This document shows, piece after piece, positions 23,229-35,649 of a stretch of 60,000 bases of DNA. A model generated the notes under the pieces. The model was not told the origin of the DNA. It searched no databases and saw only the letters and a list, made by a program, of their open reading frames with translations. This DNA comes from Cryptomeria japonica (lineage: Eukaryota; Streptophyta; Pinopsida; Cupressales; Cupressaceae). The DNA is taken from contig NC_081413.1 of the NCBI RefSeq assembly GCF_030272615.1, positions 158,975,349-159,035,348 of the forward strand, in the 5' to 3' direction. Positions within the stretch are counted from its first letter, which is position 1, and the number at the start of each line of letters is the position of its first letter. The translations under genes were made by a program, and so were the position numbers.

Positions 23229-24190
23229 AGCGTCCCCTTTTAGCTTTTTCTTTTTATGTAGTTGCATCATTAGATGCTACTAGTTTTCTCGCAAGTGCAC
23301 ATTTCCCTGATGTTGTAGTTGTAGTAAACTGGGATTGTGCAGTTGAATTAGTCAACTATGCCTACATTTTTCTCCATTCTTTTCCTATTTAAGGAGGACC
23401 TCATTTGTAAATATTTATCTTTTCCATGCTAAGAAAATCTCTGCAAAAATTTTTCCTCAACTAAGACTTTGAGCTTTTGTAGTGAAGATTCTATCAAGCA
23501 AATAAAGAAAGCAATTTCATTTGATCTCAAACTTTGTGTTGTGTCAAGAAAATTGTTTATATGAGTTAATGTTCTTATGTACATTACTTATAGATGTTCT
23601 TTACTTCTTTGATATTGGAGATATTTTTATGTGGGTAAAAGAGCTCTTGAATCGTGCAAGTAGACTATGTGCTCCTAGCATATTTGGGAGATCTTCTGAT
23701 AATTGAGTGATTAGTGGTAGGCTTTGTATTACTGCAATTACTTATAGTTTAAGGGATTAGGAATTTGCACTTGAAGACTTTGAGCTGCAAGTTAAGTTTC
23801 TAATAATTTTTAATAATCAATTTGAGTTAGTATTACATTCAAGGAAGACTTTGTGCTACTTGATAGTAAGTTTTAGTGTAGTTTGTTAGATTCATTGCTC
23901 TTTTCTTTAAGTATCTAAAGAGATAGAGAAATTGTAACAAGGTAGAGGAAAAAACTATAGACTCTAAAAAAAAAGAGATATATGCCCAACACCAACCCAC
24001 AAATTTTGATTTCTTATTAATTAGAGAAGAAATTTCAAAGGGAGCCTCTCTTTGATGAGAAGAGAGATTAATTTCTCAACATACTTGTGTGAATCATATA
24101 TTTAGTCCTTGGTACGCTGGTGACAAAATATTCACCCAATGGAGGTATCATAAGAATGATCCTTGATATTGCCCCCAAATCTAACACGAG
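23229..24190 (+). other. 3' flank of the long frame
   Basis: It is AT-rich, with AATAAAG near 23500 as a possible polyadenylation signal and CCTATTTAAGGAGG near 23385 as a TATA-like word. No resemblance to the 5' side (18330-19590) was seen, so there is no sign of LTRs. From about 24090 to 24190 the minus strand may again read as gag of element A. Confidence 0.45.
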
Positions 24191-24806
24191 GTCTCCTTGT
24201 GTCATGATTCTAAATATTCACTTGAGTGTAATTGTATACATTGTTATGATATTAGGTATTATCATGAGCATGTGTATTGACATTTCTTCTCCATGAGAAA
24301 GGATGACTGTGCGGTTGTTCATGAGAGTTCCTAGAAAAATTGGTGTGAGTATGGGTATTGGGAACATCTGGTTTTTGAAATAAGGATGAGGGTGACTCAT
24401 GCATGAAACGTTCTCCCCTACTACCACCATTATGTCCTCTAGGATTTTCATTTGTTTGAACCATTTGATTAGGATCCTCTTCTAAAATTTATGACACATC
24501 AAAGTCATGAGGTAGCTTCATCCCATTTTGGGCCATGACTTGAAAGAAGTATTGTCTATCTCTTCTCATAATTGCTTCAATCATTTTATTGAATCTTGGC
24601 TCCATGATAGTCACTTCAATGTATACAAAACTGATAGATGCATTGTCATTATCATTGTTGTTCTCATTGTCATTGTCTAGCATATTACTACGACCGTCAA
24701 ATGGGTGGTAAAACTCATCTCTGTCAAACTCATAGGCACTCATGTTGAGAGATCTTAGAGCTTCTTCAGCTTCTCTTATAAACTTTTGGGAATGGGTTTC
24801 AACCAT
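24191..24806 (-). pseudogene. gag N-terminus of element A
   Basis: It starts at ATG 24806 with MVETHSQKFIREAEEALRSL, then YEFDRDEFYHPFDG, an Asn/Asp-rich stretch and a RRDRQYFFQVMAQNG helix to a stop at 24489. It then continues in broken frames (Pro/His/Asn-rich) to about 24218 or a little beyond. It lies 2.4 kb inside the 5' LTR, as expected for the beginning of gag. The rest of gag resumes at about 18318, after block C. A short LPHDF word occurs on both sides of the block. This may mean a small duplication or a natural repeat of the family. Confidence 0.75.
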
Positions 24807-27149
24807 GAACTAAACCTTGGCTATAATGAAGAATGAAAGAAAATGTGAAGACTATGAAAGATCAAGAACAGATATAGGATAGAATGAATCTAGGGTTGTC
24901 TTGCAATGTCCAAAAATGTAAGTCCGAGATATCTGTGATCTAAAGTAAGGTGTGGCTTCCAAAGAGATGATAGATCTCTTGATGAGTAAGTTGATCTTGA
25001 CTAAAGAGGATCAAGTGGGACCCTAAGATGATAGATCTGATACGGGAACCACCTAATGATATGTTGTAGTAAGTTTGCAAGATATGATGAGGACAATAAA
25101 GCAACCTTTTGACTCTAGTTTGGAAAATGTGTATGAGGGATTGCAAATGAAGGCAAATGATGGATAAATATGTGACCAAGACTGGTTGACTGAAAATGAT
25201 GAAGCCCTATAGGAAATGTCTTAGAAGCTCTTCAAATCTGAAAACTTAAGCATGTTTTATCCTCTCAACTTTTACAAAATTTTATTCTGAAACACAAAAG
25301 TGGAGCTGTTCAGCATAGATGCAATTTCCCAACCCAAATGTATTTTTTAGGTAACACAGACGCGGTTTAATTTCACACACATTATTTTATATGTCACAAA
25401 CGTGATTTCTTGTTGTTACTGACAATGTTTTCTCTTTTGATACAAAAATGTGATTATACCCTACATAGACATGATTTCCCAACCCAGATGCGGTTTAAAC
25501 CAACACAAACATGGTTTCTAAGAAAATTTATGAGTTTGTCCAAATATTAAGTTGTTGAATGTGACCAAATCTTGATGTTGAATGTTTTGTGGCAAGGAAA
25601 CACAACAAACAATGAAGACACAATGTCTGAAGGTGTTTTTGTCCAAAATGTTTTGTGCATGTTCAAAAGATTTCCACTGGTGTAGCACAAATTGAAGACA
25701 CTTGAAAACATGCACAACCTAGGCTAGAAATAGAAACCATTCAATGGGGCCCCCAAAACAATAAAATACCTCAAACAAGTAGACAGCTAGAAATTCTGGT
25801 AGCACTGGCTCTCCCACCACGACACTCACTTATTGGGCATACCAGATTCTCTTACCTCAAAATACCAAAGATCAAATGAAGGATTCTTGTCTCAACATGA
25901 AAAGCTACATGAGGGGTATCTATGGGGTACAATCCACACTCCCTGAACCATCAAATGTAAGGATTTTTGGCCTCTACAACAAAAGGTGTTTAGTGGGGGA
26001 ACTTTTGCGGTCCTTGGTGTCTACCCATGCAGAAAAAGCTCATTTAAGAACCTACTCCTAATCCCTAAAGAGGATTTTTAATGCATCCAACACAAGTGTG
26101 GATACTAAGGACAACAGTCGATGTAGATACATAGAACCAAGTTGTCGTAGCTTTCACCTAACATATTAACTTATATAGTGGGCAAAAGAAGTACTGCTTG
26201 GGTCATGCTCTCTCACTTGGCCTTATAGGCTACTTGAGAGATAGGACCTCCTACCTAAATTGAAGATGATAACAATATATCTTACACCCAAGGTCCAATG
26301 GAAGGCGAGGGGAGAGGATAATTTTGTTATCATCTCTAGGGTTATAAACATAAAATGTGCAAAATGCACCAAACATTTCAAAAAGGTTCTTTAAACCCAA
26401 ATAAAAAATATGTGACCCTAATTAGACTAGAAATCAAAGACATGTACCTAAATTACCTCTACAACAAATGATTAGTAGTTTTTGATAAATTACCCCCACC
26501 TGCAAGCACACTAGTTAGGTAAATTTTAGAAATCCAAGTCCAAATGTGAAAGGGGGCCTTCGACAATATGATGTTTTCTCCTTTTCAAGATAGCTGCACC
26601 ACCTTGTTAGTCCAAACAAAGGGGTTAGGAAAAAAACAAATCAAAAAACCCCAAAATGAAAAAGATAATGAAAATTGACAACAAAAATTCAGTTATACTG
26701 AACACAGATGCACTTTCCAAACACAGACGTGCAAATATCAAACACTAACGCGATTTTAATATCTGAAACCTACAAAACAAGATCTGAACATAGACGCGAT
26801 AACAAGAAACACAGACGTGGATTCTGGGCAGATACGTGGTATTATGAGTCACAAACAAATTTTGGGAAACCTACACCTACAACAAACAGAAAAGACAAAA
26901 ACACAGAAATAACCAACCCAGATGCAATTTCTGATCATAGACGTGGTAATATAATGCACAGACCTAATTTTGGGATCTGAAACCTACAAAACCAACAGAA
27001 AAACACAAACGCCAAAATAGAGATCGTAATGCAGATGCATAAAGAATAGTCGTAGAAGAACAATAAATTAGAATCATCGTAAATCCGACCTACAACTTCA
27101 CAAAAAAGCTAAATCTGCAAACAAAATGTTAGAAACAAAATGGACAAGA
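24807..27149 (-). other. long 5' leader of element A
   Basis: No coding motif is visible over 2.3 kb between gag and the primer site. It contains the degenerate CACAGACGCG repeats annotated separately, and short purine-rich tracts. Long leaders are common in big gypsy elements. Confidence 0.6.
25340..27020. repeat. dispersed degenerate CACAGACGCGGTTT repeats
   Basis: At least 14 copies of a word close to CACAGACGCGRTTT occur in two clusters: 25357-25515 (five or six copies) and 26702-27010 (nine or so). Variants replace CpG by TpG or CpA, for example CACAAACGTGATTT, CATAGACATGATTT and CCCAGATGCGGTTT. Spacing is irregular, 15-50 bp. Confidence 0.7.
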
Positions 27150-27170
27150 GTCCCACTAGGTGGGCCAAAA
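27150..27170 (-). promoter_or_regulatory. candidate primer-binding site of element A
   Basis: On the minus strand the 5' LTR end TATACA is followed by TTT and then TGGCCCACCTAGTGGG, in the place of a primer-binding site beginning TGG. I could not match it to a specific plant tRNA from memory. Confidence 0.6.
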
Positions 27171-27925
27171 TGTATACAATGAAAAATGATGATGATGATA
27201 AGCTATTGTAAAACCACAAAGATCCAACCATAACAAACCCTAGTCCTACAATGAAACATTCACCATACACCAATGAAGATACCTAAGAACATGCAAATAA
27301 CCAAATGAAGCAATACTACCATTCACATGCCAAGTAGGGTTTCAATCTCCATTGTCTCCTATCTCCATTGATCTTGTTTGATACATTTTCTCTAAGATTT
27401 TGTATGTGTGCAAGAGCTCAACAAAGAACAGATTGTGGTTATGAAGTCGTTTGATTGCATAAGTATTGATTAGGGTTGATAATGATGAAAAAATCCTCTT
27501 ATATAGAAGACGATTTAGAAAATGGAGGGATAAGATTAAGAGGTGAAAGAAATAAATGGTCAGTTAGGATCAAAGGGTAGGTAGAAGAAATAATGGAATA
27601 ATGAAGGGGGTAGGTAGAGGAAAATTGTGAGATAAATGACATGTGTCATGGAGGAAAAAGATAATGAATTAATTAAATAAATAAACATTTATTTAATTAA
27701 TAGAGGAAGTGGTACCTATTAAATAAATAAAATATTTATTTAATTTAAGAGAAAGGCAATTTAAATAAATAAAAATATTTATTTAAATGAGAAAAGGGCT
27801 AGAAGAGGATAAATTAATTAATTAAATAAATAAGAATTTATTTGATTAATAGAAGACTTGGGATAAAATAATTAAATAAATAAAAATATATATTTAATTA
27901 AAGAGGACAATTTTAGGTGTCTACA
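27171..27925 (-). repeat. 5' LTR of element A
   Basis: The left edge TGTATACAATG at 27171 and right edge CTACA at 27921-27925 are followed by the duplication ACCCT. It is the partner of 8026-8759. A TATATAAGAGG promoter on the minus strand lies near 27495-27505. Slightly more AT insertions explain its extra 21 bp. Confidence 0.92.
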
Positions 27926-28137
27926 ACCCTAAATCGGTATCTCAACTTACAAAAGAGGTAAAAACACATCATAATCAGTCAATCCACTTAGTATTTAGTC
28001 CTTATATGATTTATGACTAAATCTAGTGGATTCCTCCCCTCTTTTGAGTGTAAAGGAATTCCTCCCCCAAAGTGAAATTGATTTTGTGATTTTTCCTTCT
28101 ATGTTGCAAATTGCCAAATCAAATTTTCCCCTTTACA
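27926..28137 (+). repeat. right part of the solo LTR split by element A
   Basis: It begins with the element A duplication ACCCT, then continues the LTR of 7051-8025. It includes AATCCACTTAGTATT and ATCTAGTGGATTCC, which are also present near 11060-11120 in the sister solo LTR. It ends CCCCTTTACA at 28137, followed by AAGGA, the probable target duplication. Confidence 0.8.
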
Positions 28138-29070
28138 AAGGAATCCCTCTCAATTCATTTCATCTAATCTCATTGTTGCATTTTCACTCCAATTCAAGAG
28201 CAATTCTTCTTCTTCAAGAGTAGATATGATCCAAGGAGTAGCAAGTTATATTAATACATCTTAATTTATGTTTCATTTATGATTTCACGATGGATTTTAG
28301 GTTATTGCATCAACACATGGAGGACTTATCCTAAGGACATTTCTTCATCAATTGAAGGTATAATCAATTCAATCAATCATTTCAATTAAATAATTTCCAA
28401 TTCAATTCAAGGTTTAAATCCAAACCTAGAGTTTGACATTAGAAAAAACCTATAAACCACCCAAACACAATTTTTCTCCTCGTGTGTATAGCTATATTTT
28501 TTTGGTAGAGACATGAAGGCAGTAAGGTCATTAATAGAAAAATACAGACTAGCACCCAGAACCATGATAGGAAAACCCTATACTAGGGTGCTCTTGGTGC
28601 CCCTATCTAGGACTAGGGTGCCCTGAGCATCCCAATCCCCATAAAACCCTTCCAAATTTCACAAGAAGTCATTTCTAAGTTTTAGGAAACTTCATTTAAG
28701 TTGATGTGTAATAATTGGAAGACCAAGGCACTACGAGGGACCTGGTCCAATGAATTCAGCCCCAGATTTCAGTCACATGTGTACCTTTGTATTTTCTGTT
28801 CAATCCTATAAATGTTATGAAGTTTATGTTGTGCATTAGTTTTTTATAATTTATTAATGTTTTCTTTACATCATACTTAGATCCTAGTTCAATATCATTT
28901 CAAATCCACACTATTTCCAAAGAAATAAAAGAATAGAAACCATAAGGTACCATTTGTCTCTCTTTGACAAGAGTTGGTCAAATTCAGTCAAATCTTTTAT
29001 GGCTTCATATTCCAATGTTTTTGTGAAATTTTATCTTGTCCCTAATCCTACCTTGCTCTATTTTCATACC
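28138..29070 (+). repeat. right part of the level-1 LTR
   Basis: It continues from 7050: the joined context would be a TATA box followed by AATCCCTC. A block near 28428 (CTAGAGTTTGACATTAG, then AAAACCTATAAACC) resembles the GGTTTGACTTAGGAAAACCC tract of the element-B LTRs. It runs into the integrase C-terminus at about 29075. The right edge is approximate. Confidence 0.5.
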
Positions 29071-29269
29071 TTATATGTATAAAGACCACAAAGAAAAACT
29101 TCAAACAAGGTAGTTAGGACCCTATGAAATTCAATGGGTATTTCCAAATGGAGATGCTCAGCTCACCACAATAGACCCAATTCATATCTCCTTGACAATG
29201 AATGGGCATAGGCTCAAGTTATACAAGAAACCTTATAATAAACATGATTTTTTTCTTCACCTACAATAA
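29071..29269 (+). pseudogene. gypsy integrase C-terminus (second half of level-0 element)
   Basis: Translation from 29078 gives YKDHKEKLQTR, a TAG stop at 29111 where gypsy integrases have Trp, then LGPYEIQWVFPNGDAQL. NGHRLKLYKK follows, then a stop at 29267. This is the C-terminal end of integrase in Athila-like gypsy elements (family knowledge). It lacks the core, which is found at 4813-5254 on the same strand. About 30 residues between the two halves are not recognised. The frame may continue degenerate to about 29405. Confidence 0.8.
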
Positions 29270-30025
29270 GAATTTATCTCACCACAAAAGTCACTCATCT
29301 CATCCAATCCATTTGATGACACTATTCCATCACTACCATCATCACACTCAATCCATAAACCTACTATAGATGAACTAACCAATTCACCTGTAGCCACTCA
29401 ATCATAATAAATATGTATTTCTTGCTATCACATACAAACATATCATCCACTTTATTTTTTTAAGTCACATTGAGGAGCATGCAACATCATACAATAGTTG
29501 GGACTTGTAGCATCTATTATCGGTGGAGACTTGATTCTACACACACATAGAAATTGTTGCCTTCAATGCAATTGCCAATCTTGTCAGTAGCATGAAGTGT
29601 AAGGAATCATGAATTCACATGTAACCATTTCAAATCTCTATGCTTCATTCAAGGAATTTTTTCAATTATATGCATGTAGTTGTGGTTCCATCGTCAAATT
29701 AATTTTTCATCCATGTAGCATCACTCCATACTTGGTGGACAACTTCATTGCACGTGCAACAGTCACATTAACCAATCAACTATCACTCTGGTCTTGTTTA
29801 TCTATCTATTGTGTGTCACATATCATTTTCTATATCTTATATACATACTTTTCACATTTCATCATTTATTTCATGATTGATATTATTTTCACTATGGAGT
29901 TTGCATGCATTTTTACTCATTATTTAGTCATATATCATTGCAATACCCCATTTTTTTATACTTTCATACTCCTACCGTACTATAATTAATTTGAGGACAA
30001 ATTAAACCTTTGGTTGATGGGAGAT
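29270..30025 (+). other. 3' untranslated spacer and polypurine tract of level-0 element
   Basis: It is AT-rich with no credible gene. Near the end, TTTGAGGACAAATT (about 29990) then GGTTGATGGGAGA (30012-30024) resemble the sequence that precedes the 3' LTR in Athila-like elements. The LTR would start TGTAATTATG at 30026. Confidence 0.5.
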
Positions 30026-30425
30026 TGTAATTATGAATGAGTTCCTTTTGCATCGCCAATAAATTTTGAATAATTCATTGGAAAAGTTTAACCTTGTCTT
30101 TAATTGCATTTCTTACCTTACACAAGTGAAAGACAAGCATTGGGCATTATATTCATTTGATTATCTTATGGAAAGAGAGAAGAGAAATATAATTGTAAGT
30201 TACCAATCATTTAGAGCATAGAAATTTCAAGATGTATTGTGAAGTGTAGAGATAGAGTGAAGTGCATAAACAAGGAATGAAGTGCAAAAAAAAGCAAATA
30301 AAATCAAGATAATTTATTTCTAGAAAAGAGTTCGACCAGTAAGGATGGATGGTGACATTATCAGGAGAGAGACAAAATACCATACTTTGTTACTAATATA
30401 TGTAGAGTGTTTATTGTTCTTTGAG
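30026..30425 (+). repeat. possible start of the 3' LTR of the level-0 element
   Basis: It begins TGTAATTATG after a purine tract. No second copy is in the window, so the LTR call and its end are unproven. Confidence 0.35.
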
Positions 30426-30429
30426 AGGT

Positions 30430-30917
30430 CTGCTTTGATTTATTACTGCCTAAGGATGATAGAATATAATGACAAGATTATGGAGTAATTTGTAGAAACT
30501 TTTTGAAACAATGAAGCAATAATTAAGGGACTGAGAGTGGAACCATCTGAAGTAGAAATTTCAAAAGTATCTAATCTTCCTTTGATAGGATAATCCTATC
30601 TTGTGCCTCTAGATGTATTCTCTGCTAGGGTTAAATTTTTCAGACCAAGGGAGAGTTTTGAATCTTCATCCCAAGGGACCGAGCACCTCTCCCTACCACC
30701 ACTATGGAGAGAAGTAGAAAACCATGTGACCAGATATTTGATTTGTGATGGGAGACACTCTCTTCTTTACAAAGTAATTTTCAAGTTTATTGGCATTTAT
30801 GCCAAATATATTGGTAAATTTCTATCATGCCCAAAATTTAGGGCAAAAACGGAACAAATTTTTTTAAAAAAAAAAAAACTAATTAATTTACAAGTTCGCT
30901 CACGCGACAAGCGTTAA
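30430..30917 (+). pseudogene. relic reading frame of unknown retroelement protein
   Basis: One register from about 30430 contains KGLRVEPSEVEISKVSNLPL, then VFSARVKFFRPRESFE, LPPLWREVENHVTRYLIC and DGRHSLLYKVIFKFIGIYAKY. In-frame stops are TAA 30483, TGA about 30501 and TAA 30591. The first and third are one step from Gln and the second from Arg. The frame ends at 30917 after a poly-A run. I recall similar segments in uncharacterised plant retroelement proteins, but cannot name the family. It sits where the level-0 LTR should be, so it may belong to another insertion. Confidence 0.5.
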
Positions 30918-31498
30918 TGTATTTGCCAAATCTATAATCGAGCTAAATCTGAAACGAACTAAGCATCAATTATTGTTTAATCTTATTTGCGAAAATCTAA
31001 CTAGTTTAATTTTATCTCCATGAGATACCTAACCATTAAATTTTATTAAATCAACCACGTTAAAGAAATAGGAGAGGGAGATTAATTCAATCTCCAATAA
31101 GACTATATAGACTAAACATCCATTTTTATTTAGAAAATAATAATAATCATTTTCAGTGACATTTAATTTGGATAATTAAATCCACAAGGGTAAAATTGAT
31201 TACGAGTAGCTATTACTCGTCTCTAGAATGTCAATTAAAATTTAACCATTCTAACCTCAAATGGAAAGTGTTTAAATTCCTCCTTTTATAAACCATTTTA
31301 AAATTTAATGCCCAATTAAATTAACTAGGGCATAATTAAGTATTTATCACACTAAATACATTTGAAATTATAAGACCAGGCTTTATTCATAAAATTGTAT
31401 ATTTCTTTTTTTTTCTTTTACTACCTATTAGTAATCAATACGGAGGTATTTAAATATTTAAATCTCTATTAAATACTTACACCAAAAAATATAACCAG

Positions 31499-31500
<2 letters not shown>
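30918..31500. other. unassigned AT-rich sequence
   Basis: No coding motif, LTR edge or repeat seen. Confidence 0.5.
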
Positions 31501-31552
<52 letters not shown>

Positions 31553-31581
31553 GTATGTATGTATATATATATGTATATATG

Positions 31582-31612
<31 letters not shown>

Positions 31613-31972
31613 ATATATATATATACATACATATATATATATATAGATATATACATATATATACATACATATATATATATATACATATATACATATATAT
31701 ATATACATACATATATATATACATATATATGTATATATGTGTATATGTATATATACATATATATGTATATATGTATATATACATATATATGTATATATAC
31801 ATATATACATATATACATATATATGTATATATACATATATACATATATACATATATATGTATATATACATATACACATATATACATATATATGTATATAT
31901 GTATATATGTATATATATATATATGTATATATGTGTATATATATATATATATACATATATTTATATATATTA
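31501..31972. repeat. compound TA / GTATAT / ATATAC microsatellite
   Basis: There are about 470 bp of TA runs interspersed with GTATAT and ATATAC words. Short mirror and inverted stretches are frequent, for example ATATATGTATATATAC. Long open frames of Tyr and Ile on both strands here are a by-product of the repeat. Confidence 0.95.
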
Positions 31973-32221
31973 TTTCTTTTTAAAAAAAAACTTTCCAAAA
32001 TAATAATCAATATTTTTCCGACCCTAATTAGGGATTTTTATTTTATATAAGATGACTCTAAAACCAAATCAACTAAACTGGTTATTTTAATTTATCACCC
32101 CAGCCCTACTCGGGCTAGGGTTTAACCCCTTTTTTGATCTCTTATTTTTTTTACAGGGCCGAACTACGATGGCGGCCATTTTTTTATGCAGGATTTGAAG
32201 ATGGGCGAAGGGCCGAGGGTG

Positions 32222-32350
32222 CCACTGTGTGAATGCACAGTGGCGGCGCGGCACCACTGTGTGTCCACATAGTGGGCGCCGCTAGCGGCTCACACCACTG
32301 TGTGTCCACACAGTGGCGGCCGCGGCCCACACTGTGTGCACACACAGTGG
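32222..32350. repeat. GC-rich array of four hairpins CCACTGTGTG / CACACAGTGG
   Basis: Copies are at 32222-32243, 32254-32275, 32295-32316 and 32327-32350. Each has 8-10 bp arms around a 2-4 base loop. The intervals are GC-rich and partly palindromic (GGCGCGGC, GCGCCGCTAGCGGC, GGCCGCGGCC). GC content is far above the surrounding AT-rich DNA. Confidence 0.88.
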
Positions 32351-32403
32351 GGTCCGCGAGCAGCCAAATTTTTCCCCTTTTTTTTTTATTTTTTTTAAAA
32401 TAT

Positions 32404-32407
32404 ATTT

Positions 32408-32447
<40 letters not shown>
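32404..32447. repeat. (TA)n microsatellite
   Basis: A run of about 20 TA units, with ATATAAAT edges. Confidence 0.95.
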
Positions 32448-32448
<1 letters not shown>

Positions 32449-32574
32449 TTATAAATATAAAAGTTTTAAGGGTGAATATATATAAATATATATTTTTTTT
32501 TCAATAAGATTTACATGCAAAATTTTAAACAAAATAACAAAGGGAAAGCATTATGTTAAATCAAATTACATGTG

Positions 32575-35649
<3,075 letters not shown>

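Larger units (their letters stand above)
18330..24190 (+). mobile_element. gene-like inserted block C inside gag of element A
   Basis: Gag of element A is present on both sides (N-terminus right of about 24190, capsid left of about 18318), on the minus strand. The 5.9 kb between is oriented the other way: a palindrome array, a probable untranslated exon and intron, one very long decayed reading frame, and a 3' flank. I found no matching LTRs, no convincing terminal inverted repeats and no clear target duplication, so the mechanism and both boundaries are uncertain (about 50 bp each). It could be a retroposed or captured gene, a non-autonomous element with lost ends, or an extra antisense reading frame of element A. 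Confidence 0.55.
8026..27925 (-). mobile_element. element A: 19.9-kb Ty3/gypsy LTR retrotransposon with nested insertions
   Basis: Two LTRs (8026-8759 and 27171-27925) match closely and begin TGTAGACA and end TATACA on the minus strand. The outer flanks carry an exact 5-bp duplication, ACCCT, at 8021-8025 and 27926-27930. In transcription order (right to left) it holds the 5' LTR, a primer-site candidate, a long leader and gag N-terminus (24806-24191). Then come an inserted block, gag and protease (18318-16019), an integrase C-terminus (15494-14845), a spacer, an antisense plant-mobile-domain gene, a polypurine tract and the 3' LTR. RT, RNase H and the integrase core are absent. Without the solo LTR and the 18.3-24.2 kb block it would be near 12.8 kb. 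Element D is a relative. Tat-lineage affinity is inferred. Confidence 0.92.

Noticed and set aside
23229-24190. 3' LTR for block C
   Set aside because: A TATA-like word and a possible polyadenylation signal suggested it, but no copy of this sequence is present at the 5' side.
26708-26980. 90-codon plus-strand frame, Asn/Thr/Arg-rich
   Set aside because: Made by the repeated CACAGACGCG words in the leader of element A.
31458-32050. Several long open frames of Tyr/Ile/Met on both strands
   Set aside because: They are translations of the TA/GTATAT microsatellite. Open in several frames at once, with no real composition.
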